Origin: Cristatella mucedo
Lineage: Eukaryota > Bryozoa > Phylactolaemata > Cristatellidae
Direction: 5' to 3'
NCBI GenBank assembly: GCA_009760855.2
Contig: WPIO01000065.1
Coordinates: forward strand, 324,001 to 388,000
DNA length: 64,000 nucleotides
The translations under genes were made by a program, and so were the position numbers. Shown one piece after another: positions 1-11,500 of this stretch (positions are counted from its first letter, which is position 1; every line of letters starts with the position of its first letter). Under the pieces are notes generated by a model. It had not been told where the DNA came from. It was given only the letters and a program-made list of their open reading frames with translations, and did not search any database.

Positions 1-1006
1 TGAAGGGACCTAAAAGTGAGCGACAAAACCTTGAAGTCAATCCGTTGCTTGACTGGTAGCCAGTGCAGGTCGGCGAGAAGTGGAGTAATGTGGCAACTGA
101 GACGCTCACGACAGACGAGCCTAGCTGCCGAGTTTTGCACCGGCTGCAATCGCCTGATCGCACATGCTGGTAGGCCAGTAAGCAGTGAGTTGCAGAAGTC
201 GAGACGGGATGTCACGAATGCATGGACCCACTTAGATGTGGTATCCTTATCTAAACAAGCCCGAATTTTAGCAATGTTGTGAAGCAGAAAATAGGCAGAT
301 TTGACTGTGGAGCTGATATGGTCGTCTAACGAGAGGTTGCTTTGGAATATGACATCTAGATTTCGAGCTGATTCGACAGGAGATATGCTGGCCGAGTCAA
401 ATTTTGAGCGTCAGCCTTTCAAATTTGTGAATCACACCGGGTTTGGCCATAACTAGTATGTAGTTTTATCATCGTTTAGTTTTAGAAAATTTGCTGCCAT
501 CCATGTGTGGATGTCATCAATGCATGCAGCTAGTGAGTTGAGAGAATTTGAGGTGCTCGAAGGCTGGGAGGGATCAAAGCAAAGGTACAACTGAGTGCCA
601 TCCGCATAGAAGTGAAAGCCTAGATTGTGCTTGGCAATCACACCAGCAAGAGGCAGAGTATAAACCATGAAAAGAACCGGATCTAGCACGGAGCCCTGAG
701 GTACTCCATATTTCAGAGGTACTTCAGATAATCTATGTCCATTCACGTCAATACTCTGGAGTCTCCCACTGAGATAGGACCTGAACCACTGCAGAGCAGT
801 GCCAGTGATGCCCAGGCGAGATGAAAGGGGCTCTAGAAGAAATTTTTGATCGATTGTATCAAAAGCTGCCGAAAGATCGAGCAAAACAAGCAGAGACACT
901 CTACCCATGCCTACATTCCTAAGTAGGTCGTTGTATACCCTAAGCAATGCTGACTCTGTGGAGTGATTAGCTCTAAAGCCAGACTGGAACTTACTAGCAA
1001 GGTGTG
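1..1006 (-). repeat. L2-like LINE fragment (RT centre and downstream part), 5'-truncated
   Basis: Read on the minus strand this translates to the central reverse transcriptase blocks, including the AAFDT, GVPQGS and YADG motifs, and matches the better copy at 18980-19990 closely. The catalytic YADD box reads YADG here, and there is an internal deletion near 430-460, so this copy is dead. Its 5' truncation is near 1006; its 3' part runs off the left edge of the window. Confidence 0.93.
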
Positions 1007-2262
1007 ATCTCCATTGCACAAAAGTGGCTACTTCTAATAATAATAAAATTATCTTTACTAAGGAAGTCTTGTCACGGAGTGTCAGCTGCAGCAGCATGTC
1101 AACATCATTTCTGCATCTTTTCATTCGGATTTGGCATTCAACAATATTTATTCATCAGTTAAGCAAAGCCTAGAGAAAATGGTAGGCAGAACCATGCAAA
1201 CGTTCATTTAGTTAGGATGTACTGCTTCAAATTCAACAATGCAAGACTTGATATTAATAAAATTTTGGTAGTATGACTATTGAATGGTAATTAAGGCCAA
1301 GTAATCTACAGTGTCATGTAGCAGTCTGCCCTAATGAAGGGAAGTACAACTAACTGCCATCTAACTTACTTACTGCCATTGGGCAACTTACTAACACCTG
1401 TCCAAGTCATGCAATGAAGTGAAATATAAAATCATATTTGAAAATTGCTTATTTTCTCTACTAGACCTGGTATTGCATTGCAAACCACTGTTTGCCAAGA
1501 CATGAGAATTTCATTGTTGCTTTTCTGTTTTTTTTTCTGTTTTCTGTCTGTGGTGGCATTTGATAACATTTGCTCAAGAGACCGGCTGTAACCGCAGAAC
1601 AGTAACGGAGCTCAATGACACCTACACCATGCACTACACGAGTTCCCAGCACAATGAATAAGACTTAACAAATCGGTAGAGCACCGAGCACAAATGGCAG
1701 GACCAGGTGCTGTATCCACTCTCCGTGGAATTACCATGAATGAGCTAGAGCCATTGGTCCATATGGGATGGGAAGACTGCCCATTGAGTGGACAAAGCCT
1801 CTAAACTTCCATGGAGTGTTAAGGCTTCCCCACTAACCTTGGCCAGCGATATCTCTGATGTGTGACCAAACCTGCTACATTGGTGAGTCAATTCCATACG
1901 AGACACGACACAGCACATGAGCAGCAGCTGCTGGTTGGGCAACGGCCTTTAAAAACCGGCTGCCGCGACCCATTTCTAGTGGAGATAGGCAAGCAGAACT
2001 GCAGACCAAAAACGGGTGTCCATTAGAACGCGAGACTCGGTAATACATCATAGAGGCCCACGCTAAACCACCGAGACTAATCAGACATCCTCCTTTTGCC
2101 CAAAGTGCAGTGAAAACCGTGAGCACTATAATCACGCAGCAGAGGTCCGGCCGATGGCTAAGCCGTAACACAATCCTGTACTCTGTATGCTACTGGAATT
2201 TTACAAGCTGCACGTCTTGGCGAGGAGTATGAAAAAATCCTACTTTCCTACCGAGTCTTAGC

Positions 2263-2380
2263 CTAGTGGTACTTGCATTTCATGACCTAGTTCGTTGGTT
2301 CAAGTCCTTCAGCAGGCGATACTCTATTGCCATTGCCCACGGGTGAGCGTTACTACGGCTCTTCTGACGCTCTACATATT
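2263..2380 (+). repeat. tRNA-derived SINE, type B, degraded
   Basis: It carries an A-box-like 'agcctagtggtacttgc', a B-box-like 'ttggttcaagtcc' and the tail 'ctcttctgacgctctacat' seen in the other type B copies. It is diverged. Confidence 0.6.
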
Positions 2381-2602
2381 AGGCTGTTTTCTTTTATTTA
2401 TTTTCCCTATTGATTGAGCTCGACTTTAAATGCCTTAACCACAATTACCAATAGGAAAGAATCGGGCTCTCACATGCAACCGTCGTAACTAGTCCACACG
2501 GCTCCCTTCTGCCCCGGATCCCATTGCCATGGTTCAATACTATGTTACACACAGGCTGTTGGCTAGAAGAAATAGCGTTAAAAAGACACTCTACGGCGCT
2601 GC

Positions 2603-2760
2603 TCAGGTTTGGCCCAGTGGTTAAGTTGCTCATCTCGAACCAAGATTAAGGGGAATTTATTTTATGACCGAGGTCGTGGGCTCAAGGCCCGTGGCATATG
2701 TGAAGTGCCTGAATAGAGATTAAGCGCTCTTAGGGCGTTATAGAAATGAATTATGTACAT
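2603..2760 (+). repeat. tRNA-derived SINE, type A
   Basis: The head resembles a tRNA gene, with an A box at 'ggcccagtggttaag' and a B box at 'gtgggctcaaggcc'. The tail 'aagtgcctgaatagagatta' followed by a complementary 'gcgctcttagggcg' can fold into a hairpin like the one at the end of the resident L2 LINE. Confidence 0.75.
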
Positions 2761-3124
2761 ATACCTATATTATGTATATGTTCTGCTAACGAACTCTAAC
2801 TAAATAACCGTCATTAGCCCCAATGACTGCAGCACGAAAAACGGGGTCACGCTGGCGATGCGAAAAAGTAGCACCCGCCGCCAGAAAACTAGGTACTGCC
2901 ACCAATGAGGTTAGAACCAAAGCACTAAGATCGCATTTCCACGCTGCAATGGCTTGGTGATTCCCACGCGGCCAATGTGATGCGCGCCACGTCTGCCACT
3001 AAAGCAGGACCAGCGATGCATCGCAAGAATTGTACTCAAAGTTCCAAAGCCACAACTAAAGTAGCTCCGCGACCGATAGGATCGAGAGCGGAGTAGGGCA
3101 CGTGGCACGGTTGGAGGAGACTAC

Positions 3125-3439
3125 CTGCTCGGCTGTGCGGCGGAGCTGTCGCTCCCGTTCAAACTGTTTTAGCAGCTGGCCCGAATCGGCTCGAAGAAGG
3201 TCCAACTCCAGTTGGATACTGTGCTTCTCCCTGACGGACTTGTCCCAGTACTCGAGCACGGCCACCATTTGAGGGACAAGCGCTGTCACTACGCTGTCGC
3301 CGTAATTTTTTACGATCCTCTCCAACTCGCCATAGATTGTCAACGCGACGGCTCGGACGGCGGACGAAGTCTCCGCGGCGGGAGCGCCGGGCGACTCGTC
3401 GCTAGACGAGCCGTAAACGACCTCCTTCAGGGTGGTCAT
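3125..3439 (-). CDS. JIP3/JIP4 (sunday driver) scaffold, first coding exon
   Basis: JIP3/JIP4 proteins are cytoplasmic scaffolds that tie JNK-pathway kinases to kinesin-1 and dynein-dynactin for vesicle and lysosome transport. The 105 codons start MTTLKEVVYG, which aligns with the 'VVYQ/TVYG' start of animal JIPs. They continue through the RH1 region (IYGELERIVKNYGD; LVPQMVAVLE; LELDLLRADSGQLLKQFERE), the helical segment at the N-terminus of this family. The exon stops in phase 0 at a CAG|GTAG donor at 3124-3121. Two in-frame upstream ATGs exist (3457 and 3583); I chose 3439 by alignment to the family. No second exon was found down to position 1, so the first intron exceeds 3.1 kb. The gene sits head to head with the AtuA-like gene. 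Family recognition is from the protein pattern; JIP3 versus JIP4 cannot be decided. Confidence 0.87.
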
Positions 3440-3595
3440 TGAGCGAATTCCATCCATAGAAATATGCTTAAACCGCGCTCGGCATCGCCGAGGCCGAGGC
3501 AGCAGACACGGCGGACGTATCCGCCCCAAAAAACCGTCGACCTTCACGACCTTCACGGGGTGGGCGGGCCACGTGACCTCCACCGCTATGCCGGG
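3440..3595. promoter_or_regulatory. Putative bidirectional promoter between JIP3/4 and AtuA-like genes
   Basis: Only 156 bp separate the two chosen ATG codons. The stretch is CpG-rich, unlike the AT-rich flanks. It holds a GC box (GGGCGGG, 3562-3568) and a palindromic E-box (CACGTG, 3570-3575, within 'gccacgtgac'), which resembles USF/MiT-TFE sites. I saw no TATA box. That this drives both genes is inferred from spacing and composition; transcription starts are not visible. Confidence 0.55.
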
Positions 3596-4106
3596 ATGTT
3601 CCTCAGCCCGAGCTGTCGACTCGGCTTGGCAGTTGCCAAGTTGCCAGCGGCGAAGCTAGCCAGGCGCAATGCGTCGAGTCGACGAGGAACGCGAATTGGA
3701 TGCGCTTCTGGTTTTTGGGGAGACACTGCAGTTGCAGGTTAGCTTAGCGTAGCCGGCAGCGCAGGTTATAATGGATTCTGCGGGCGCATTATGCCCTCCG
3801 TTGCTGACTAGGTGCACACGGTAATAATAATAATAATAATAATGCACTTGCTAAAGCGCCCTCAGAGAACTTAATCTCTTTCTTGGTGCTTAACATTTTC
3901 TGCAAAGGGAAACTGTAGGTTTTATTATTTTAGATTGTTAAACTTGGCTAGCAACTGAATTTTTTAGAGGTCTTGAAATTACTGCTTATGACCTGTGCGT
4001 ACGTGCAAAGATTGAACAATAAGCATCCGCTTAAAGAATAAGAAAAACATTGACAGTGGCGTCCGCGTCACTTGGGCATGCGAAGATCTTCGTCCTGCGG
4101 CGCACG

Positions 4107-4197
<91 letters not shown>

Positions 4198-5538
4198 GTC
4201 TCTCTCTGTCTCCCTCCTGCTCACCTACTCACTTACTGGAGAGAAATTCTTATAAGAGAATAAGAAGGCCGGTCGAATGAAGAAATTCTAGCTCGGACCT
4301 CCTCAGTAGATGCAAAGAAGAAATTTCAATAACAATAACAATACATTTATATAGCACTTGCAGAGAACCTAATGTCTTTCTAGGCACTTTAAATATGCTG
4401 TAGAGGAAGCACAATCATATGGTTAGTGGTATAATGCGACAGTGTAAGCACGCATGAGCTCGCAAAGGGCAGGCACGTCGCAAGGACCCAGCGTCTTAGC
4501 TTCTTTATAAATATCGTAAGTCAGAGGATGTCGTGACGGTGGTCGGCAGTGAGCGCCAGGCTTTGGGAGCATATAAGCTAAAGGCATGGTTTCCAAAGAA
4601 TTTCAGGTTGCTCGAATCAAACTAACAACTTGAGTCAGATGAGCAGTGCTACGATGCGTAGTCTGATTGGGAAGTAGTTCTGACAAGTAGGCTGGAGCCA
4701 CAGAATGGTGGGGCATAAAAGAGAATGGGAAGATCTATGCAGCAACAGATGTATCGCATGTGAAGGAGAGGGTGGTGCATGCCTCGGTATTTCGCAAATT
4801 AAAGCCTTTTTGCTTAGCAGAGCAGATAAGGAGCAAACAAATGACTTCGTCTTGGGTCACTGCTCTTGTAAATAAAAGTAGAGTCCGGGATTGTCTTGTT
4901 CTTGCCATGGATTGAGCATGCCAAGTTTTATAAACACAAATCAACGGTGATTGTGCATACTCCGATGCCATTTATATTATATTGCAGCTCCCACTAACTT
5001 AACAGTATTTAGTGGTCTTGTTGTGTGCCAACGTAACATGTACTTACTGCTGTTGCAAGTATTGGTCTGACTTGAAGTACTCTGACTGCATGCATATCAG
5101 CATACTGGTCTGTTTCATTCGCTTCAGTTCCCCAGCTTATGGCAAAAGGAGACCTGGATTTTCTGGTAATGGATTATCTCTCGGAAATTACTATGTCACT
5201 GCTGGCTGCTGTCCGAAAGAAGCTGCCAGTAAGTGGTGGTGCTATTTTTTTAATTAGCATGACAGTTTTTAGTGTACAGAGAGCTGAAATTACTAGGATA
5301 AGCCAGAAAATTGCAATGGTTTCGATATTCACTGCACAACTTCTTTGCTGATTGCAGACACTTTTTGTTGCAGGAGATGGGCTATGTACCTGACTTCATC
5401 AGTACTGCTTCATTCCTGAAAGACATCAAGAAAAAAGGTGGCTGTGCGATTGCGCTGATAATTTCTGTATGGGACGTTATTACTACCTTCAATCTTTGTT
5501 GTGTTAGTAGATAGTGGGTATGCAGATAGATAGATAGG

Positions 5539-5579
<41 letters not shown>

Positions 5580-8500
5580 AATGTGACAGGGTGCTGAAAA
5601 TGCATGGCCCGTGGATACATTTTCATGCAGTGTATTAAAGTAATTGCAGTCGTATTTCTAACTGTGTTAGAGCAAGTGCTAATGCATTCACGTTATGCAT
5701 ACATGTATCGTTTCTGTTAAAATTCCTTATCTACTGCAGCTAGTGGTATTTAACTGAGGAACAGTATGACTTGCTTGGTCCCATTATGTACGGTACACTC
5801 AGGCATATCTGTGGACATGAAGAATGATAAAGTGAAGCAGGGTGAGCTAGTGCTGTAGTGATGAGGTTGACCGATCTCGATCTTGTTCTTACAGCTCCTT
5901 ACAAATGGTGGATTCAGATCTCAATTGTACCTGAGCAGATTTTCATGAGCAGCGTAGGTTAGTTTTTTGGCAGAATGTGACTTACCTGGACTGCGTGGAT
6001 TTTTGAACGCTTCTGAGTAATATGTCGACCAGCCCCAAATGTCGAGAGGCTTTTGTAGTCAGCTGCTAAACAGCAATGTAAACAATGCCGTGGAATTTAA
6101 CAGCACGAGGACGAACTAAGTCGTTCAAGCATATCGAGTGCTGTTGTTTCGATCAAAGGTCAGTGACTATCATAATTCTGCCATAATACAGTTCCATGTT
6201 TGCTGCCTAGCTCGACCATTACAAAGATATTGGCCACAACAAATCCTGTCATTTTTCAAATGCCTAATTTACATGCATACATCTCAAGCCTAGCACAGGA
6301 AAAACTTTTCTTGACATTGTCAGCAAAAGTGTGCACATCAACATACCTGTATGTATGTGTGTGTGTGTGTGCGCGCGCGAGTGCATGTGTGTCTGTATAC
6401 TCAAAATCCGTAGTGCCTCTGTGCTGATAGCATTATTTTTATATTGCCTATTCGTCGGCGTTCGATAAGTCGGCAGTCTACAAGTAGTGATTGGCTGAGA
6501 TGCCGACGAGATTTCTGCACTAAATACGGAACCGGCTTTCCCTGTGCAAATGGCAACCGAACCGCAGCCCTGCTCTCAGGTGACAATGCAGAGAAGGAAA
6601 CATGGCTGTCAGCAGGACTGCTTTGTACGTGAATTGCAAATAGGTTTCGGCGATAGCGGCTAGGAATGTAATGCCAAAATCTTTAGCTGATGAACGAACA
6701 GACAATATCTTGGTTCCTGTGGCGAGTGATGGAAATATCTTTTGCAGCAATTATCAGGCATTTTAAGAAGGCATATCCTGAGTCGATAGCTTCAAATTGC
6801 GGATGCATCTGCATGGACCGGCAGCCTCGTGCACTATCGAAAGATGTTGAACCATCCAGTGCCCTTCGTGACGAGATGGTATCCTTAAGAACTAGAGCAT
6901 GACTTGTTTTAGTTGAATGAAAATGTGCCTTGACCTAAATCTATTGCCATCGGCTATTTATTGCACGATGTTCAAGATCTAAGGTCTCTTGAATGGTAGA
7001 GCAATATAGCTCAGTGTGTCATTTTGTGTACATTTTTTATAACCACGTTATATGCAAGTATCACGTGGCTATCAAAAATTACAGTTTCTCAAGCAAATAG
7101 ATAGAATGGAGCTCCTTCGTCAGTTGCCGTACCTATGCAGCTACACATGCACAGATTAAACCATTCTTTCTTTGCCACTGTCAGTTCATTTGACAACGGT
7201 GTCACATTATAGGCCTGATGCCTCTTAGCTGCTCACATCAGTATTCCCTGTCTTATTTTACTTGCATTTCTTTTTCCCTACTTTTGTTTTAGAATTCATG
7301 TTCCAAAGTAACCTTTCGTTAGACGACTACATTAGATCCACAATCAAATCTGCCTACTTTCAGCTACATAACATTGCTAAAATTCGGGCTTCATTAGATA
7401 AAGATACCACATCTAAGTTGGTCCATGCATTTTTGGCATCCCGTCTTGACTTCTTTAACTCAATGCTTGCTGGCCTACCTGCATGTGCAATCAAGCAATT
7501 ACAGCTGGTTCAAAACTCGGCAGCTAGGCTTGCCTGTCGTGACCGTCGCAGTTGCCACGTCACACCACTTCTTGCCGACCTGGACTGGCTACCAGTAAGT
7601 CAAGCAACGGATTGACTTCACGGTTTTGTCACTCGCTTTTAGGTCCCTCCATTCTTTGGCTCCAGCCTACCTATCAGATCTAGTGCCCCAACAGGCTAAG
7701 CATTGTACCACCTGCTTTTCGGAAACTAACGGTTTACCTATACCTCGTACAAACCTCAAATCCTTTGGAGACCGTGCATTTGGTTTTGTATGCTCCCAAA
7801 GCCTGGAACTCACTCCCGACTTCCAGTCACGACATCCCTGACTTGACCACATTAAAAAAAATTGGAAACACGCCTATTTATGGCAGCATTTAGTGGGTCC
7901 CTGCTTTTCGTCCTTCATGTACTTATGTGCTTCATGTGCTGCCCCCTAACCATGTTTTCATGTTGTTTATCAAGCACGATACCACTCATCATTCGATTGT
8001 GCTTCCGTTGCAGCAGATGTAAAGCGCCTAGAGAGAGATTGAGTTCTCTGATGGTGCTTATCGTGTGTATTATTATTATTATTAATTCTTGCCATAGACA
8101 TTTAATGGCAAGAAGCATGCACACACTAGAGCCGGTCACCACTGCCACTCCATTACCTGCTCAGTTGTTACATTGCATCCGGTCGATCAAGTTTGATATA
8201 TTAGACCACATGACAGCCTAGGATATCCACCATATTGTTAAAATTTGAAACTTTAAATTCTTATCTCATAATTTTTTGTTTCCATTGGTTTATATATGCA
8301 CCAAAGTTAAATGAGAGCTGTTTTTCGTTGTAGGTGTCCGTGTCATTGCCAATGCAGGTGGTATAAACCCACACGCATGTGCTGCAGCTCTTCAGCAAGC
8401 ACTTAGAAAGCACAGCATTACCGACGTTAAGATTGCTGTTGTTATTGGTGACGACCTCATGTCGCAGGTATGGCATGTGGATTTTGCTTTTATTTTATTT

Positions 8501-11500
8501 TTGTTATTAATATGTCGAACTTTGCTTCTAGGTTTTCATCCACATGTTGAAGTGAGAATTATCCTGACTTTAGCAACATAACATGTTTCAGGCCCTTAGA
8601 TCATCTAATTATTATCACGAGTAAACCGATTTGACATGTGCTGCTCTCTCAGTCGGCACTAGTTGCTCTTTGCACACTCAATCCTCTGCCCACTAAGAGC
8701 AGCATAGCCAGCCCTAGCTTGGCAGTTGTCCAAAATGTACAGTGTGACTGCTTGTGGTTGGTATGATTATTCGGAATCATCGGTGGCCCTCGTTCGTTCA
8801 GCAATACACTTCGGTCAGTTGTGTATCGTTTTAGTTTATGCCTCGGATTGAAGCATAGTTCTCAAAGCCGAACCCTGGCACTGTGACTCGAGCAAGTCGG
8901 GTTTCTCATGCTTGTATGTCATGTTTTTAGCAGGTATCGTGTTGTCTGCCAGACTTGCTGTTCACTGTCCTCATCAAAGGCATGACTGAAGTGAATCCTT
9001 TGAGTGAGGGCTTCTGATAAGTTTTTGACAGAATGCAAGGTGTTCCATGCTGCACGGTAGGAAGCCAGCCTTCTCACCAGCCGACATGACGATTACACAG
9101 AGCGAGGTCGTGCTTCTCATTTTGATTGAGTACTTATTGTAGCCTCATTTGCAGACTCATTTTTTATGTGATTTGAAGCTCACCATGTGACCTCTGGTGG
9201 TTGAAGTTAGTTCAATATGTCGATGATGCCACTGACTCTTGGCTAATCTACAAAACTTGTTTGCATTGCAGATCGATCGTATTATTGCCAGGTCTCCTAC
9301 GGACATCAGCTCGGGCAAAGCGTTTCCCAGCAATATCACGAGTATGAATGCCTATTTTGGGTAAGCTACATCATTTTTTATGTTCGGCACGTTACTATGC
9401 ATATCTTTGTAGCTGCACTTGCTGTTTCTCTTTTACTCTAGCTACCACTCGAATCTGGAATACGGCTGCTCACGTGACCAGCATATTTGCAAGTTGATGA
9501 TCTGACATCATTGTTTACCGATGACTCTTATGAATTAAGAAGGCCAGTGCCTTTTGTCAAAAATGTATACTTTCAGGACTCCACGTGTAGTTGAACCGGC
9601 AGCCATATATATTGGATGTTATAGCACCCCATTGGAATAGCATAGTGCTTGAGAGGAAGAAAACAGGTCAAGTCTTTGCCGGGAGTTGCACCCACTATTA
9701 TGGAAGCCATAGGCACGAGTAGTGCCAATCACTCTCAGTGTATATCCGACTGTGTGTAATATCCAACAATGTTGCTCATCCAGGCCAAAACAAATCTTAT
9801 GTACTTACTCACTGTGGGTTTTTTGGTACCGAGACCATTACTCCAGATAGCCAAGTTGTGATTGTTCCGTGTGGGAGGGCAGACATTTTACCTCCTGCCG
9901 GACAAACACTTTGCATCCCGTCCGCCTCCTCGTGTGATTTTAGATCCTATGCTTCTTAAAGCAGTCCCTGGTTTGATGTAGAACAAATGCTTCGGACGAT
10001 CTTGGTATCGAGCATGGCCCTTGCTTTGTGTACTTATACTCTGGTTACCAACTGACGCCGACCTTAGTTTTTATACTAGCAGCCTGCCCCAGCATTCTTC
10101 AATACCATTACCTTCATGCCTGTTAAGACAATAATAATAATAATGATGATGCACTTGATAAAGCACCCTCAGAGAACTCAATCTCTCTCTAGGTGCTTTA
10201 CATTTGCTGCCAAGGGAAATGCAATTGAATGGTGAGTAATATCATGCTTGATAAACAAACAAAATGAATAACATGGTTAGGGGTGACATGCACAGGGTCA
10301 GCATGCAAATTTGGTTAGTGGCAGCATGCACAGTGTCAGCACGCATAAGCACATCAAGGACGAATCACAGGGACCCACTAAATGCTGTCCTAAATAGGTG
10401 TGTTTTTAAGTTCCTTTTAAATGTGATCAGGTCAGGCGATGTTCTGACGCAGGTCAGGAGGGAGTTCCAGGCTTTGGGAGCATACGAACTAAATGCACGG
10501 TCTCCAAAGGATTTGAGGTTTGTACGAGGGATTTCTGGACTGTTGGATTCCGAAAAGCGGGTGGTACGATGCTTGGCCTGATGGGGGAGTATGTCGGAGA
10601 GATAGGCTGGAGCCATAGAATGAAGGGACCTAAAAGTGAGGGACAAAACCTTGAAGTCAATCCGTTGCTTGACTGGTAGCCAGTGCAGGTCGGCGAGAAG
10701 TGGTGTGATGTAGCAACTGTGCCGCTCACGACAGACAAGCCTAGCTGCAGAGTTTTGCACCAGCTGCAATCGCCTGATTGCACATGCTGGTAGGCCAGTA
10801 AGCAGTGAGTTGCAGAAGTCGCGACGGCATGTCACGAATGCATGGACCAACTTGGACGTGGTATCTTTATCTAAACAAGCCCGAATTTTTGCAATTTTAT
10901 GAAGCTGAAAATAGGCAGATTTGACCGTGGAGCTGATATGATCGTCTAACGAGAGGTCGCTTTGGAATATGACACCTAGATTTCGAGCTGATTCGACAGG
11001 AGATATGCTGGCAGAGCCAATTTTGAGCATCAGCCTTTCCAATTTGTGGGGAAATTCATTGGCTTCTCTTAACAAATAAAAGATTAGAGCAACCTACTGA
11101 AACATCGCTCATTCATGGCCACCGATGGATGTTTCGTTGTGCGAATGATCATCAATATTATGCCCTAAAGTGCCACCGCCAAGTTACATGTGCTGACTTG
11201 CTGTTTGGCTTCCCTCAAGCAACCAGAAGGCGCTCGTCGAATGTGAAGTCTACGTTTCTGTGTTCCCGTGGAGCACATCTCTGTCCAGCTAGCCTTAATT
11301 ATACCACTCGAACATGCACCTCATTAACAGTGTACCGTGCCACTGCTAGACAATCACATGTCTGGCAAATTCTGATGTCTGGCAGGGGTTTGCTGCCAGG
11401 CGTAGCTATGCAGCACGTCGGCTTTGTGCGCTGTGTGCCGATTTGAGGTAGATACACACTCGGGGCAGTAAGGCTTGTCTTAGGTCAGAGTAATAGCTCG

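Noticed and set aside
1-3120. Further JIP3/4 exons on the minus strand
   Set aside because: No frame in this stretch resembles the coiled-coil sequence expected next; it holds repeats and anonymous DNA.
3464-3595. Longer in-frame start for AtuA exon 1 (ATG at 3464)
   Set aside because: It would overlap the JIP promoter region and add residues with no family match; 3596 gives a sensible presequence.
4050-4280. Long Ser-Leu / Arg-Glu repeat ORFs over CT tracts (also 33161-33385 and 58788-59067)
   Set aside because: They are translations of CT microsatellites with no other coding signal.
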